From NCBI RefSeq assembly GCF_021134715.1, contig NC_060023.1:5704001-5768000 (forward strand): a stretch of DNA of 64,000 nucleotides, in the 5' to 3' direction. The stretch comes from Daphnia pulex. Its lineage: Eukaryota > Arthropoda > Branchiopoda > Diplostraca > Daphniidae. Below, piece after piece: positions 38,282 through 49,439 of the stretch; positions within the stretch are counted from its first letter, which is position 1; every line of letters begins with the position of its first letter. The notes under the pieces were generated by a model. It ran no database searches and was not told where the DNA came from. It worked only from the letters and a program-made list of their open reading frames with translations. The position numbers were made by a program, and so were the translations under genes.

Positions 38282-39639
38282 TTACACTTCGGATTGAATT
38301 GGGTCTTGTAACTGGAAGTAAGGCAATCTAAAAATATATATTGAATTTATAAAAGAAAGACACATGCTATTAGACAAATTGCCTTACTTTGAGCGAACTT
38401 CCGATGTCAAATGCTGCTGCACCCATTCATGATGAAGAATGCTCTTCAAATCCAGGCGATCCTCGGGTTGATATTTCAGCAATTTACTGATGATGTCACG
38501 GGCGCCATTTGTCACATGCTGAGGAAATCGCAAATCCACGCTAAAATAATTCAAGCTGTTATTGAATTACTGCATTAAATGTGGCTTATCAAGTCATAAC
38601 TTGCCTGCATATTCTTTTGTAAGTCAAATCGGTTTTCTCCTCCTCAAAGGGTGGCTTTCCCACAAGAAACTCGTAGCACAAGATCCCCAAAGTCCACAAA
38701 TCAACTCTTTCGTCATGAGATCTGCCTTCAACCATTTCCGGGGCCAAGTAGTCAAGTGTTCCGCACATAGTAGTGCGTCTGTTGAGAAAGAGAAATTTTT
38801 AGAAACTGAAGTAAAGCCATTTCCTACAAACTACAATCTAATACCGTGAAGATGGAGCATGAACAGACCAACCAAAGTCTGCAATTTTTACATCTCCGTT
38901 TGCTCCTATCAGGAGGTTCTCAGGTTTAATATCGCGATGGATTACTTTTCGTGCATGACAGTACATCAAAGCATCAGCCAACTGAGCCATGTAGTTTGCC
39001 ACACTAATTATTGAAAATCACTTTATGATACTGCAAGAAAACCCATTAAAAGTTGAGCTTACCTTGGTTCTTCAAAGCGCTGCAAAGGCTGGGCCATCAA
39101 AAATTTATACATTTCACCCTTTGATGCATATTCTAAAATCAAATAGACTCTGGTTTCATCAAAAAAGTAACCATACATCCTTAAAATGTTGGGATGCCTG
39201 TGAATGAAACAATGTGTTATGAGAACTGCAATGCAATGTAGAATTGTTTTACCTCAAATGTGATTGAATCTCAATTTCTCTCCGAAGCTGATGTTCAAGG
39301 TGACTCTTTTGGAGCTGTGACTTGAATAGGACTTTAAGGGCTACCACAAATTTTGATTTTCTCTCTCTAGCTAGATAAACATTTCCAAATTTTCCCTTTC
39401 CCAATGGACGGCCAATCTCAAAATTTTCCAATGTCCACCTGTGTTTATCAAAGATTGGAGAATACACCAATGTGCAACTGTTAAGATCCACATCTTAATG
39501 GTCTAACAAGAGAAGAATGACAAGCATACTTAGGTTTTGATCTTTCATTTTCAAGCTTAACATCCGGTTTTGCTAAGGGAGCAGTGGTCATAGGTTTAGT
39601 CACGTTTTGCAAGTCCCTCAACGGTTGCTTGGTCTCCAT
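38282..39639 (-). CDS. aurkb: Aurora kinase (Aurora B-like)
   Basis: Mitotic serine/threonine kinase. Exons 39530-39639, 39253-39438, 39063-39197, 38845-39003, 38605-38778, 38388-38540 and 38282-38327 join in phase to 320 residues, close to the length of Aurora B proteins. The glycine loop is [17 protein letters not shown], the catalytic lysine lies in VVALKVLFK, the catalytic loop is [12 protein letters not shown], and the activation segment [12 protein letters not shown] continues [15 protein letters not shown] with the activating threonine. The N-terminal extension is short (about 45 residues), which favours the B type over A. The intron after 38605 has a GC donor (AG then GCAAGT). The following gene cluster is on the opposite strand. 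Confidence 0.94.
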
Positions 39640-40593
39640 TTATAACGTGAACTATTACATCAAAATACCCAACAATTTCTTAAATATTTGGAAAGCCAGT
39701 ACTAATCATTAGATAATAAAAGTTATACTTATTTGCAGCGAAGTATTCGAGTAAGGTCTCTTTGTAACTAAAGTCAACTAGAAGTCTGGAACTAACGTTA
39801 CTTCTTTAAAAGTCGGAGAAGATTTGTCTACCCTGTCTGGTTTGAAATTTGAACATTGACGCTAGGGGGCCGATGGGGTTTTAAACGGTAAACCCATCCT
39901 CTTGAAGTCTGATTGGTCAAGGACTCAAGGTCGCAGAGAACGATCAATATCAATTAAATTTAAAACATTTTAAAATAATATTTTAACTAATTGTTTTAAC
40001 ATTCCTAAAAATTTTATTAAAGTAAAAGATTAAATAAAATCGATGGGTTATATTTGTTTTATCATTGAAAAGTTGGCAACATCATAATGAGGGGGCTGGG
40101 GAACTGAGTTTTTAGGTAACCTTGATAAAATTGCGTGGTAGCATACCTTTTTTTATTAACCCTACCTGAAAACTGAAAACTTATGCAATATATTATGACC
40201 CAAGGGCACGACGTAGTAACTGTAATTCTAAAATGAAATTCACGTAGCCCCGTATGGCCCATCAAGGGTTTTGTCATAAAAGAAAACGTCTGTCATATTG
40301 TATCACGTAATTTGTCATGCAAATATTGAGAACATATTGCCGTTATTGGATTATAGTTGCCAACAGCAATTTCCTGTCAAAAATGAAATATGTGTTACGA
40401 TGCGGACACAAGATTATTAGCCTGGTCTGGCCTGGGTTGTAGTGGAAATTGATCGTATAAAACACGCAACTGCTAAACAGCAGTTGGTTCCTGGTTCGTT
40501 CTTTCATATTTTGTAAACAAAAGGCTATCATTAGAGTACATGTCATTTCATGATACTAGAATCGATCGAGGATTCAATTCTAAATTTCGTAGC
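39640..40593. promoter_or_regulatory. Divergent intergenic region, Aurora kinase and UBXN6 locus
   Basis: Aurora (-) and the UBXN6 locus (+) start away from each other across 954 bp. Both promoters are inferred to lie here. No coding block is seen. Confidence 0.4.
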
Positions 40594-41101
40594 ATGGTAA
40601 ACAACTTAATAATTAAAATTAAATGCATTATTTTACCTAGTGACCAAGCTAGAATGTATAATTATTTGCATAATACCTATATTATAGGTGGATGAAGAAA
40701 CTTTGGTTGAACAGCAATCTACTTTGTGGGTCGAGGTTTTCGTCGAATATTCCGTTAACTTAATTTATCTTCTAATCAGTTTTGTCATTGACTTTGTTGA
40801 AGTGTTACCAGGGCACTGTGAAAGTTTATTTAAATCTATTCTCTTAAAGTTGATTGATTTCTCAGAAATATTAGTGAACTTTTATGATTCAGCTTTTTCT
40901 GATTTCCAAATTAAATTATTACAAGTTTTCTTTTGCATACTGACTGTCCATGTATTAGCTATTTGTGTTGCGTGGAAAATTTACAGCGAAAGAATAACAC
41001 AGAGATTTCTGAAGCCAAGTCAATACGAAATTTCAAGTGAACAGCTGAAGACTGCAGTTTCTGAGTTAAAGCTACCAAGTGAGCATACACCACGGTGGTA
41101 A
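40594..41101 (+). CDS. Small membrane protein, upstream cistron of UBXN6
   Basis: The first exon carries only the ATG (40594-40596). After a 91-nt intron the second exon (40688-41101) is open for 137 codons, giving 138 residues beginning MVDEETLVEQQ. Two hydrophobic segments are visible, near residues 22-40 (SVNLIYLLISFVIDFVEVL) and 77-98 (LLQVFFCILTVHVLAICVAW). A basic, then acidic, soluble tail ends in EHTPRW. I do not recognise the family. The stop codon is only 15 nt before the UBXN6 ATG, so both frames probably sit on one transcript. An AG at 41109-41110 could alternatively serve as an acceptor giving a separate UBXN6 mRNA. The long uninterrupted frame and proper splice sites support a real gene. 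Confidence 0.62.
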
Positions 41102-41116
41102 GGCGTAGGATTCAAA

Positions 41117-42660
41117 ATGGATAAAATTAAAAAGTTTTTTGAAAAGAAGAAAGCTGATACAAAATTTAAATTGGCTGGTAATAACATAATAATTAATATG
41201 GGTTTGTTAAAAGAGTAATGAAAACTTGTAATTTTTTAGGAGAAGGACATAAACTTAATGAAACTGTTCAACAACCAAAACTAAGCAAAAATTTGGCTCC
41301 TACTCAAGCTCGTTCTGAAGCTTCAACTAGTGCAGCACAACAACAAGCTGCAGCTGCTGCATTAGCCAGATTTGAAAAGAAAAAAGACCCTACTCCCCAA
41401 CAGCGATCAGCTGCAATAATAAGAGCCCAGGCATTAAAGGAATTGGAGCTAGAGAAACAGGATACTTCAATTCAAAAGTTAACTCTGTCTGAGAAAACCC
41501 AACAACTTCCATCCTCAAATGAACTTGCTGTTAGTGGAGTTTACTACAAGTGCCCACTGATAGGTAGTATGTGTATCCTCTGTGATAGTAAATTAAATTA
41601 ATGCAATTATTTGTAGGACCTGAAGTACTGCCTAAAAAAGAAATTGAAAAATTGATTAAGGAGTTTCTTTATCAGCAATTAGAAGATGAGGAAGCAGGAC
41701 TTACTGCTTGTCTAGTTATACACACATTAAATAAGCCTCAAGAAAAGGTTATTTTTTATCATTTTCAAATAAAGAAATCTATTTCACATTTTTTCTCTCT
41801 CGATTAATCGACGATATAGGTTCAGCAATGTGTTGAAACATTGTTTCGCTATTTGGATAACATAGTACAGAACCCAGCTGAGGAAAAGTATCATAAAATT
41901 CGTATAAATAACAAAGTGTACCAAGAACGAGTAGGTCGGCTGGAAGGAGTACAACAATTTTTGCAAGCAGCTGGTTTCCAGTTAAAGTCTATACAAAATG
42001 CTCAGCAGGAGCCGGAGGACTTCTGGGTTTTATTAAACACACAACCAGAACACATCGAATATATTAGTGTAAAAATTTCATTTTATTCCTGAATACGGTT
42101 CAACTATAGATTGCCTATTATTGCAGAATTTACGTGATGGCTTGATAAGCGCGGAAGCGATTCGGCCAGATTTGGATAGAGGAATACAAATTTTGATGCC
42201 ATCGCAAGCTGCCCAACGGGTGGAATTGCCTTCGGACTTTTTTTGGCTTACAACCGAAGAAATCAAACGAGAACAACAATTGAAAACCGAGGCGGCTGAG
42301 AAAGGCTTGATGCTTCGTACTCGGGCTATGAGGGAACGAGATGAGAAGGCTGCATCACGAAAATACCGATTTACCCTGATCCGCATAAAGTTTCCGGATG
42401 GTCCCGTGCTCCAAGGAACGTTCAAAGTCAATGAGACTATGCAAGACGTTCGCTTGTTTGTTTGCGATGCACTCGAAGAACCCTTCATAGAGTTCAATTT
42501 AGTATCTCCGGCTGGTGTGGTTAACCAACCGGACATTCAAGATTCAACTCTACTTGATCTTCAACTCTGTCCATCAGCAATTTTTCATTTCACTCCAGCC
42601 GTTGCATCCTCTTCTGGTTACTTGAAAGACGAGTTAATGATCCTTATGCAATCCATGTGA
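41117..42660 (+). CDS. UBXN6: UBX domain-containing protein 6 (UBXN6/UBXD1)
   Basis: Cofactor of the AAA ATPase p97/VCP in endolysosomal sorting and damaged-lysosome clearance. Exons 41117-41177, 41240-41563, 41617-41747, 41820-42068 and 42127-42660 join in phase to 432 residues (human 441). The start MDKIKKFFEKKKADTKFK matches the VCP-interacting N terminus. Other family blocks are AAAAALARFEKKKDPTP, GVYYKCPLIGPEVL, the PUB domain (about residues 150-235, with YLDNIVQNPAEEKYHKIR), the segment LPSDFFWLTTEEIKREQ, and a C-terminal UBX domain (YRFTLIRIKFPDGPVLQGTF). The gene directly follows a small membrane-protein frame. Confidence 0.95.
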
Positions 42661-43225
42661 TTGCTTATTATTATTCACTACATCCATGAAATATTTGAAC
42701 CCTTTTCCAGATAAAATTCTGCATTAGTCACATATTGTTTTCATTTGGTTGTTCTTTTTTTTGGCATTTTTATTTTGCGAAGTGATAAACAAAAATTCCT
42801 TTAGGTGTTAAACAGCGACAACGGATGTATTCTGTTTTGTTGGTATTAATGAAGTCCGTTGAGAAGTATGACTAGTTCCGATACACAATGGATCATTCGA
42901 CACAACCTGAATCAACGCGTACCTTCAATTAGTCTAAAATACAGTATATAAGTTTACGGTGACTGGGGTATAAGTTTCTGCTGGTAGATATGAATTATTG
43001 TGGAATAAGCCTGAAACAATTTTTTTTTCTAAATCAGTGCTGTAGAGTATTTGTTGATCACTTCTAGAAGCAGACATTTAAAGAAACACGCAACACATTT
43101 AAATTAAGTAAAATTTTTGCCATGAAAGAAAAACAAACAAACTTCCGGTTGATACTTTTGAAGAGTTTGCAGGAATGAATACTGTTAATCTTCACTGGAG
43201 TCGCAGGCAGTCAACCACTTACTTG
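42661..43225. other. Convergent 3' ends of UBXN6 and synaptojanin
   Basis: No coding block. Both transcripts end within this 565-bp stretch. Confidence 0.45.
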
Positions 43226-46200
43226 TTATTTTGCCGTGCGGGGAGGGACAGGTGGAAGATTCCTGGCTGGGATGGGTGGAGGAGCCCTCACTACGTTAAA
43301 CGACTGTGGGGGTTGAGAAGCCGTTGAAATTCCGTTGGAGGGCTGAGCTTCTCGTACTGGTACGACAGTAGGAGCTGACGGAACAGCTGAAGCTTGAACT
43401 GTAGAACGGGCGGGAACAGGAGGGAGAGGGCGGGAGACAGGTGGAGGAGCTTGAACTGGAGGAGCTTGAACTGGAGGAGCTGGTGGTGGAGGTTCAACTG
43501 GCGGTGGTGCGCTATTACCAACGTTCCAATCTTTAGCTTGCTGCTGTTGTTGCTGCTGTTGTAGGGCTAAACTGTTGGGCGGTGGTGGACGTGGCATCAT
43601 GGGTGATCGTGAAGATTGTGCCACTGGTGCTGATTTGAATACACCTGATTTAAAAATAGTTATGCAGTTGATGGGATAGTGAAGAAGGACATAATGTTTG
43701 TCTATTTTACCTTCGCTCATTTGTATTTGATTGGCCAATAGTGCCAATACACGAATATCTTCGTCCACAGTACGACTTTCCAAAGGAACTACAGAACCGT
43801 CGGGTATGAAGAGGGGCACAGTGTTGGCAGCAGCTAAAAGGAAATCCCTAGCTACAGCAGCTGGCCAGTCGGTAGTTTTCAGCTTCAATCCTAGGCGGAG
43901 GTGGTTTATCTGTTCGAATAGGGGCATTATTAGTCAAGTGCATTCAAATGTATTAAGATGAAGTGACACACCTGCAAAGGAGAAAGCGCTACGGCAGCCA
44001 GAGCCGCCACTCCATCACGAAATGTCAGAAGAAGACCTTCGTGTGCGAAACGAATCAGTAAAACATCGCCGGCTGCTTGATTGACTCGCGTAAGCATGCC
44101 GGTCAAAACCATTTCATCGTCGGCCCAACTGGTCTGATCTTCATCCTCTTCTGATTTACCTAGAACTTGAACGACAACAGTGGCATCCGATGGGCCTAAT
44201 CTCCCAACCACATCTTCCAAGACCGATCGGGCTCTATCAATGCGGGTCGCTAGGATGTCTATATCTATGAAAGCCATTACAGGCCTGTGGTCGCTCTGTT
44301 TTAACTCCGCTCGGCCATAATAAGCAACTCTGCCTGGATTGTGACCATGATCACGTCGCTTACGGAACAATACGCGATCCGTCCAGGCTGGAGCTCGGCA
44401 TTTCTCGCTCGTATCGTAATCATCGGAGAATAGATCGTATTTATAGGTTGGTGGAAAGCTGATCTCGCCTTCAACGTAATTTACGAACGTATTGCCTTGG
44501 GCTTGTTGAATTTTCAATTGGTCGTACTGCAGAAGAGAAGACCATTCTCGTAGACTGACGTATTCTTTAACCTATTGAAATTCAATTCGAAGTAACAATT
44601 ACGTCTTTACTTATTACAGCATTTTGAAGCATTATAATAGATTTTACCTCATCTCGATCGAGATCAATGCGATAGTTGAAATCGCCACACCAGAAGACGA
44701 AATCATGCTGCTCCACCTTACGTCCGTGAGGAAAACAGATACGCCGAGTGATTTCTGCGTAGTCAGCATTTCGCTCAGCCCATTGTGATTGGCCAGCGGC
44801 AAAATGACTGCAGACAAAACACAACGAAGTATTGCCTAGCAAAAACCGCACTGCCACACCACCTTTATTTCCCGTGGCACCACCCAGACCCGTTTTCACC
44901 GAGTCTGTGGCCACGTCGCGCACGTCAGCCGCTAATTCGGGCCGAATGAAAACGTACAGACATACTCCAACTAATTGAACGTAAGTCAGAAGCGCAAATG
45001 GACGATCCCGCGACAGCACCTTGAAAACATATGACATATTCATTGATTATTTCAAATAAGCGGTTTTTCACAGACACTCACCTTTTGTAATTCAGTTGCC
45101 CAAGCTTTGGCGTTTTCGCTACTAGCTGCCATGATGTTGGAAGCGTTCAAGTCTACGATTTCCTCAAAACCAACAGCGTAGATGTCCGCTGTTCGCCAAC
45201 CTTGTTCCTCGCTTAGACACACCAATGATCTATTCACCAAAATACCACAAAAATTGCCATTAATAACGGACTTGGACGCAAGGAAAAGCGAAGAAACAAA
45301 AAAAATAAAATAAAAATAAAATAAAATAAACAAGTCAAAAGAATTTAAAGAAAATCCGTTAACTAGAATCTAAAGGAAAATAGACAATTACACATGCTCC
45401 AATCATTTCCAAATTGGGATGCTCTAATCATGCTAACATATATTAGTTAACTCACCCATCCCAATTCCACGAAATAAATTTTTTTAAAGGGTAAGTAAAA
45501 ATGGGAGAAAATTACAGTTGGCTTTTCAGTAAATTAAGGAGTAAGTTTTACCTAGCGGCAGCTGAATCTTGATGTGGACTATCAAGCAACCAGTCGGCCA
45601 ATGTAGAGTCTTTGTAAACGACACTACGGAAATGATGACCACCATTGACGTTGTATGTTCCAACTGCCACGCGAATAGGTTGCGGCTCCGTGAATTCAGA
45701 ATAGCGAGAACACATGCCATGCAATATATCGGCAGGCAGGACACTCCAGTGCGGTGGTAAAAGACTGCGAGCCAGGTCAAAGATGAAATCATTCCCCGTA
45801 CCTCCATGGATCAGCAAATCGAATGCTTCCTATTTTAAAAGGACCGAGTTATATTTCCAATTTCAAGCTTACGATTTAATTTCGAATTTTACCTGTTTAC
45901 TACTGTCCAATAAATTATTCTTAAAAAAAATAAAAAAAATATAAATGTTATTTTAACCTTTCAAATTATACATTAAGTGGAAATAAAACACCGGGCATAG
46001 GTTACGCATAGCCTACTTGAATAGTACGAGCAGCCGAACGCGCGCCATCCATTATCTTTGATCCACCCTATTAGAAAAACACGTTCTTAATTAATTCAGA
46101 AAAAAAGAAAGAAAAAAAAAAACAGCTCAAAATAAAATTTTTAATAAAATCAATCACTTGTATAGCGCCAGTTCCAGCGTAGATTTTGCTGATTTCATTT

Positions 46201-47810
46201 CCATTGTTAACCCACATCGCCCGGAAAACTTCCTCAAACCTTGTCCACGTCTGTGGTTTCGTCTGGGGTTCTAGCGCCTCCAATTGTAGTGCTAACATCT
46301 CTAAACCGATGAATGTCTGCACACTTTTTTGGTAACAAAATATGCAACTATAAGTCACCAATCCACAAAAACAACCTAAATAATTAATCATACCAATTAG
46401 TTCGGTCAAGGCAGTCAAGACAGTTGGTACGAACAACTCCTTTTTGCTGTGAAACTACTCGCTGATTCTTGAGTAGGAAGAAGGAATGGCGATCTAGGAT
46501 CGGCTTCAGACTTTGTTTCAATTTGCTGAGATTTTGGAGATTACCACCTTTACATTCTTGGTGGTAGTCGAACATTATGTGAGGCATTGCTTCGTAGTAG
46601 CGCTTCTGATCAGCCTGGAAGAGTTGACTAAGAGAAGCCTCGCCTTCTTTCGCACCCACCATGTTGAGACCGAGTAGATTTACAATAGCTGTGTCATGAT
46701 ATCTTTGCTGCATTAGTTTCAAGTGGCGTTCCAAAGCTGGCGAAGAAGCTTCAGGGCCACGAGAAAATCTGACTTTATGCGAGCCTACTTGAACACCTGG
46801 CTGTTCCCAGAAGAGGGGGACAGATCCACGAGTTTGAAGAAAAGCTGAAGCATCTCCTTGGTCACCATATATGAGTTGCTCCGTTTCAACGAAATTAGCT
46901 ACATGGCCTTCGTCGTTAACGCCGCGTACATTAAATCGCGTACCAGCCCGTTCACAGCTAAGACGAGAAAAAATTGCTGCTTTGAACTGACGATGTCCTG
47001 CATAAACAGTGCGAATTTCAACGCTGCCACATGTTATCCGTAGAAGCCAGTGGGAACAGTCAATTCCATAATGTTGCAATGGTAGATGCAACAGCCTAAA
47101 AAATTAAAAATTAAGTTAAGACTTAACCCACAACACTTCCTTACTTATATAAAAATCTGGTCTATTTTGTTTGTAATTGCAAACCTATTCCAGAAAAATC
47201 TGTTGTCTGTCCCAGGATTCTGTTGGAGCTTCTGAGTACATAATGTAGCATCAATCGAGTCTTCACTTGATGACCAGAGAAAATAAAATGTGCCAGAGTT
47301 GAATAGTTTCCTCAGTTCAGTGACTCTCTCTTCTTCCACTGTTTGGGGTCCCCTCAGTGGAAAAAAACTTGTTTGATTGATTCTAAACACTTCTGACTCC
47401 CCAATCTTTCCAACTGACACACAACCTGTAACCATGACTAGATATTGTAAGGGTCCATCTCCTACAACCCAATATAAAAAAACTTAAATTAGATTCTAAA
47501 AATATGAAAAACTTAAATTATTTAACAAACCTGTACTGACTAACAGTACTCCAAGGCATCCATAAGCATCAGAGAGTTTTGTGTATGATTTTTTCACAAC
47601 TTCAACCTCAGCAGATCCTAGTTAAAATGGTATACATTTTGGTTATTTGTATGTGAGAATAAAAAGAACTTTGCTTCGATTACCCAAGGCAGCAATTACT
47701 AGAGATTCAAATAAGAGAGCTTCGTCTCGGTTTCGTTGTTCGAGTAAAACACTGTACGGTCCCTGTCCATTGACTTTATGCCATATTTTATAACTTTTTC
47801 CCATAGCCAT
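43226..47810 (-). CDS. Synj: Synaptojanin (dual phosphoinositide phosphatase)
   Basis: Removes phosphates from PI(4,5)P2 and other phosphoinositides to shed clathrin coats in endocytosis. Thirteen exons: 47684-47810, 47531-47617, 47185-47461, 46394-47095, 46158-46323, 46017-46067, 45893-45919, 45552-45829, 45082-45229, 44648-45019, 43972-44571, 43711-43909 and 43226-43644. They give 1150 residues. The Sac1 domain comes first, with its Cys-X5-Arg site in [12 protein letters not shown] near residue 390. The inositol 5-phosphatase domain follows ([41 protein letters not shown]), then an RRM-like part and a proline-rich tail with APPVQ repeats and [14 protein letters not shown] for SH3 partners. 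The fifth exon has a pyrimidine-poor acceptor (46324-46325) but homology requires it. Confidence 0.95.
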
Positions 47811-48655
47811 TTTTGATGGCTCACTTTAACAATACAACTTTTAAAAATAAAATGTGCGCTCACATTAGCTTTTACGTGACTTAGAATGGAATTGATACGC
47901 TCGGCTCGTTCTCGCACATTCGTCTGTCAAAAAGACAAAAATCAGAATGTCAAAGTAGCACAGTCGGGATCAGCTGTGCAATGTGCTGAATCATAGAGGA
48001 TAGGAAACTAGCTATCAAACTAGGAACGAAAATATGATGAAAGCGCTCGCCGCGCCCCCATGCTGCAGTGTTCGGAAGATCAATTGGGAATTTAAATTGG
48101 AAATGATTAAATCGCGATTTAAATCAACTTTTGGGTGATTTTGATTTTGATCTTAAATCATTTTGTCTTTTATGATTTTTTTGGTGATTTTTCGATTTTA
48201 AATCACATTTTTATAAATCAAAATCAGAAAGCAAATTTTTCCCCAAAACTATGTTCAATGATCCAAATTTCTAATTCGTATTCGTAAAAAAATTCGTACA
48301 AAAAAACCACCTTGGTGGGGTTGGGGTGTGCAAATGAGCGTGAATGCCAGTGCCCGTAAAACATGTTTTAAAGTTTTGAGTTTTACGGGGCTGACGCGCT
48401 GCCCAAGCCGGCCTAAAGGGGGGGTGGGGTAGGGGGTCGAGCGGGGGAATTACGCACATCCCTGGGAGAGGGTAAGGGGGTTATATATATGGTATATGTT
48501 TACATTTACAAAACTTACTCAAATATAAACGAAAAAACGAGGTCTTTGCATGAATAAGGGATCGGGTGGAAATTAATATGATTCGAATCAGTTTTTCACG
48601 CTGATTCTCACAGTATGTTTATTTTATTATCAAAATTATAATTTCCCCACGTAGA
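47811..48655. other. 5' flank of synaptojanin, low-complexity sequence
   Basis: Contains ATTT-rich degenerate repeats near 48100-48230 and a G-rich stretch near 48415-48480. No gene is recognised. Confidence 0.4.
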
Positions 48656-48659
48656 ATAT

Positions 48660-49260
48660 CTTATCTAAGTTGAGATAAGCTCCCCCCACTTTAAAACGGA
48701 CCCCACGCAATTTTTGGAGGGCGGTTCTTTTAATGTGGTGAAATTGCAGAAGACCTTAATCCAAATCACCGTTTTCATGCTGCCTACAACCCTCTTTTGC
48801 CTAAAGGCCAAATACAGATAAGGTGGTGTTTTGCTCCACATCGCTGGCTCCTGCACCGGCGGTGCACCGGCGGTGGGGATTCAAGCAGTCAATTTTTTTG
48901 TGGAGACCAAAGCAGTTTGAACATCTTTTTTGGTTTGTGATGATCGTCTTCTTTTCCTCCAGCTCCATTGTGCAGTTTACATGCAGAAAACGCAGGGCAG
49001 CGTTTGTTTTTTTGGGGTTGGAGCTGCTGCTTCTCTCCTTGGAGGTGGCGCCTTGTTTTTCCTGGGTCTGTTAAGAGATTTGGATTGGGTAGTCGGCTTA
49101 CTGCTTACTCCGAGCTGCCTTTGGGTGTTGTTGCTGCTTTGACTAGTTGTGGAATTTGTACCGGCTTTGGGTTCTGTACCCTCAAACGACTGAGTCGCTC
49201 TGCAACTTCTATCTGATCTTTAAAAATCTTTAGAATTTGATCAATGTCTGTCATCTAATT
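48660..49260 (-). pseudogene. Possible Gag-like retrotransposon relic
   Basis: On the - strand, in shifting frames, a short helical stretch (IFKDQIEVAERLSRLRV) is followed by a basic linker and a cysteine/histidine pattern CSNCFGLHKKIDC, which resembles a retroelement Gag zinc knuckle. Stops and frameshifts break it. It may belong to a different element from the adjacent Helitron. The identification rests on short motifs only. Confidence 0.3.
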
Positions 49261-49439
49261 TGCTTCTGATTTTGTCAACTCGGCTTGAAGTTTAAAGGAG
49301 ATCGAGCGATGTGCACAAGGGGCTCCCTCAATGAGTGAGCTTCCCTCGATGACTTGTTCTTCACCATAACCTCTGTGTTTGTTGAAACGAAAATTTTGCT
49401 AATTGCATCGGGAGCGTGGTTGGTCATCACTTTAGCTTC

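Noticed and set aside
43291-43521. Second - strand frame in the synaptojanin tail
   Set aside because: Off-frame reading of the repetitive proline-rich exon.
48823-49216. Three overlapping + strand frames, leucine- and phenylalanine-rich
   Set aside because: Reverse shadow of the degraded Gag-like relic on the - strand.
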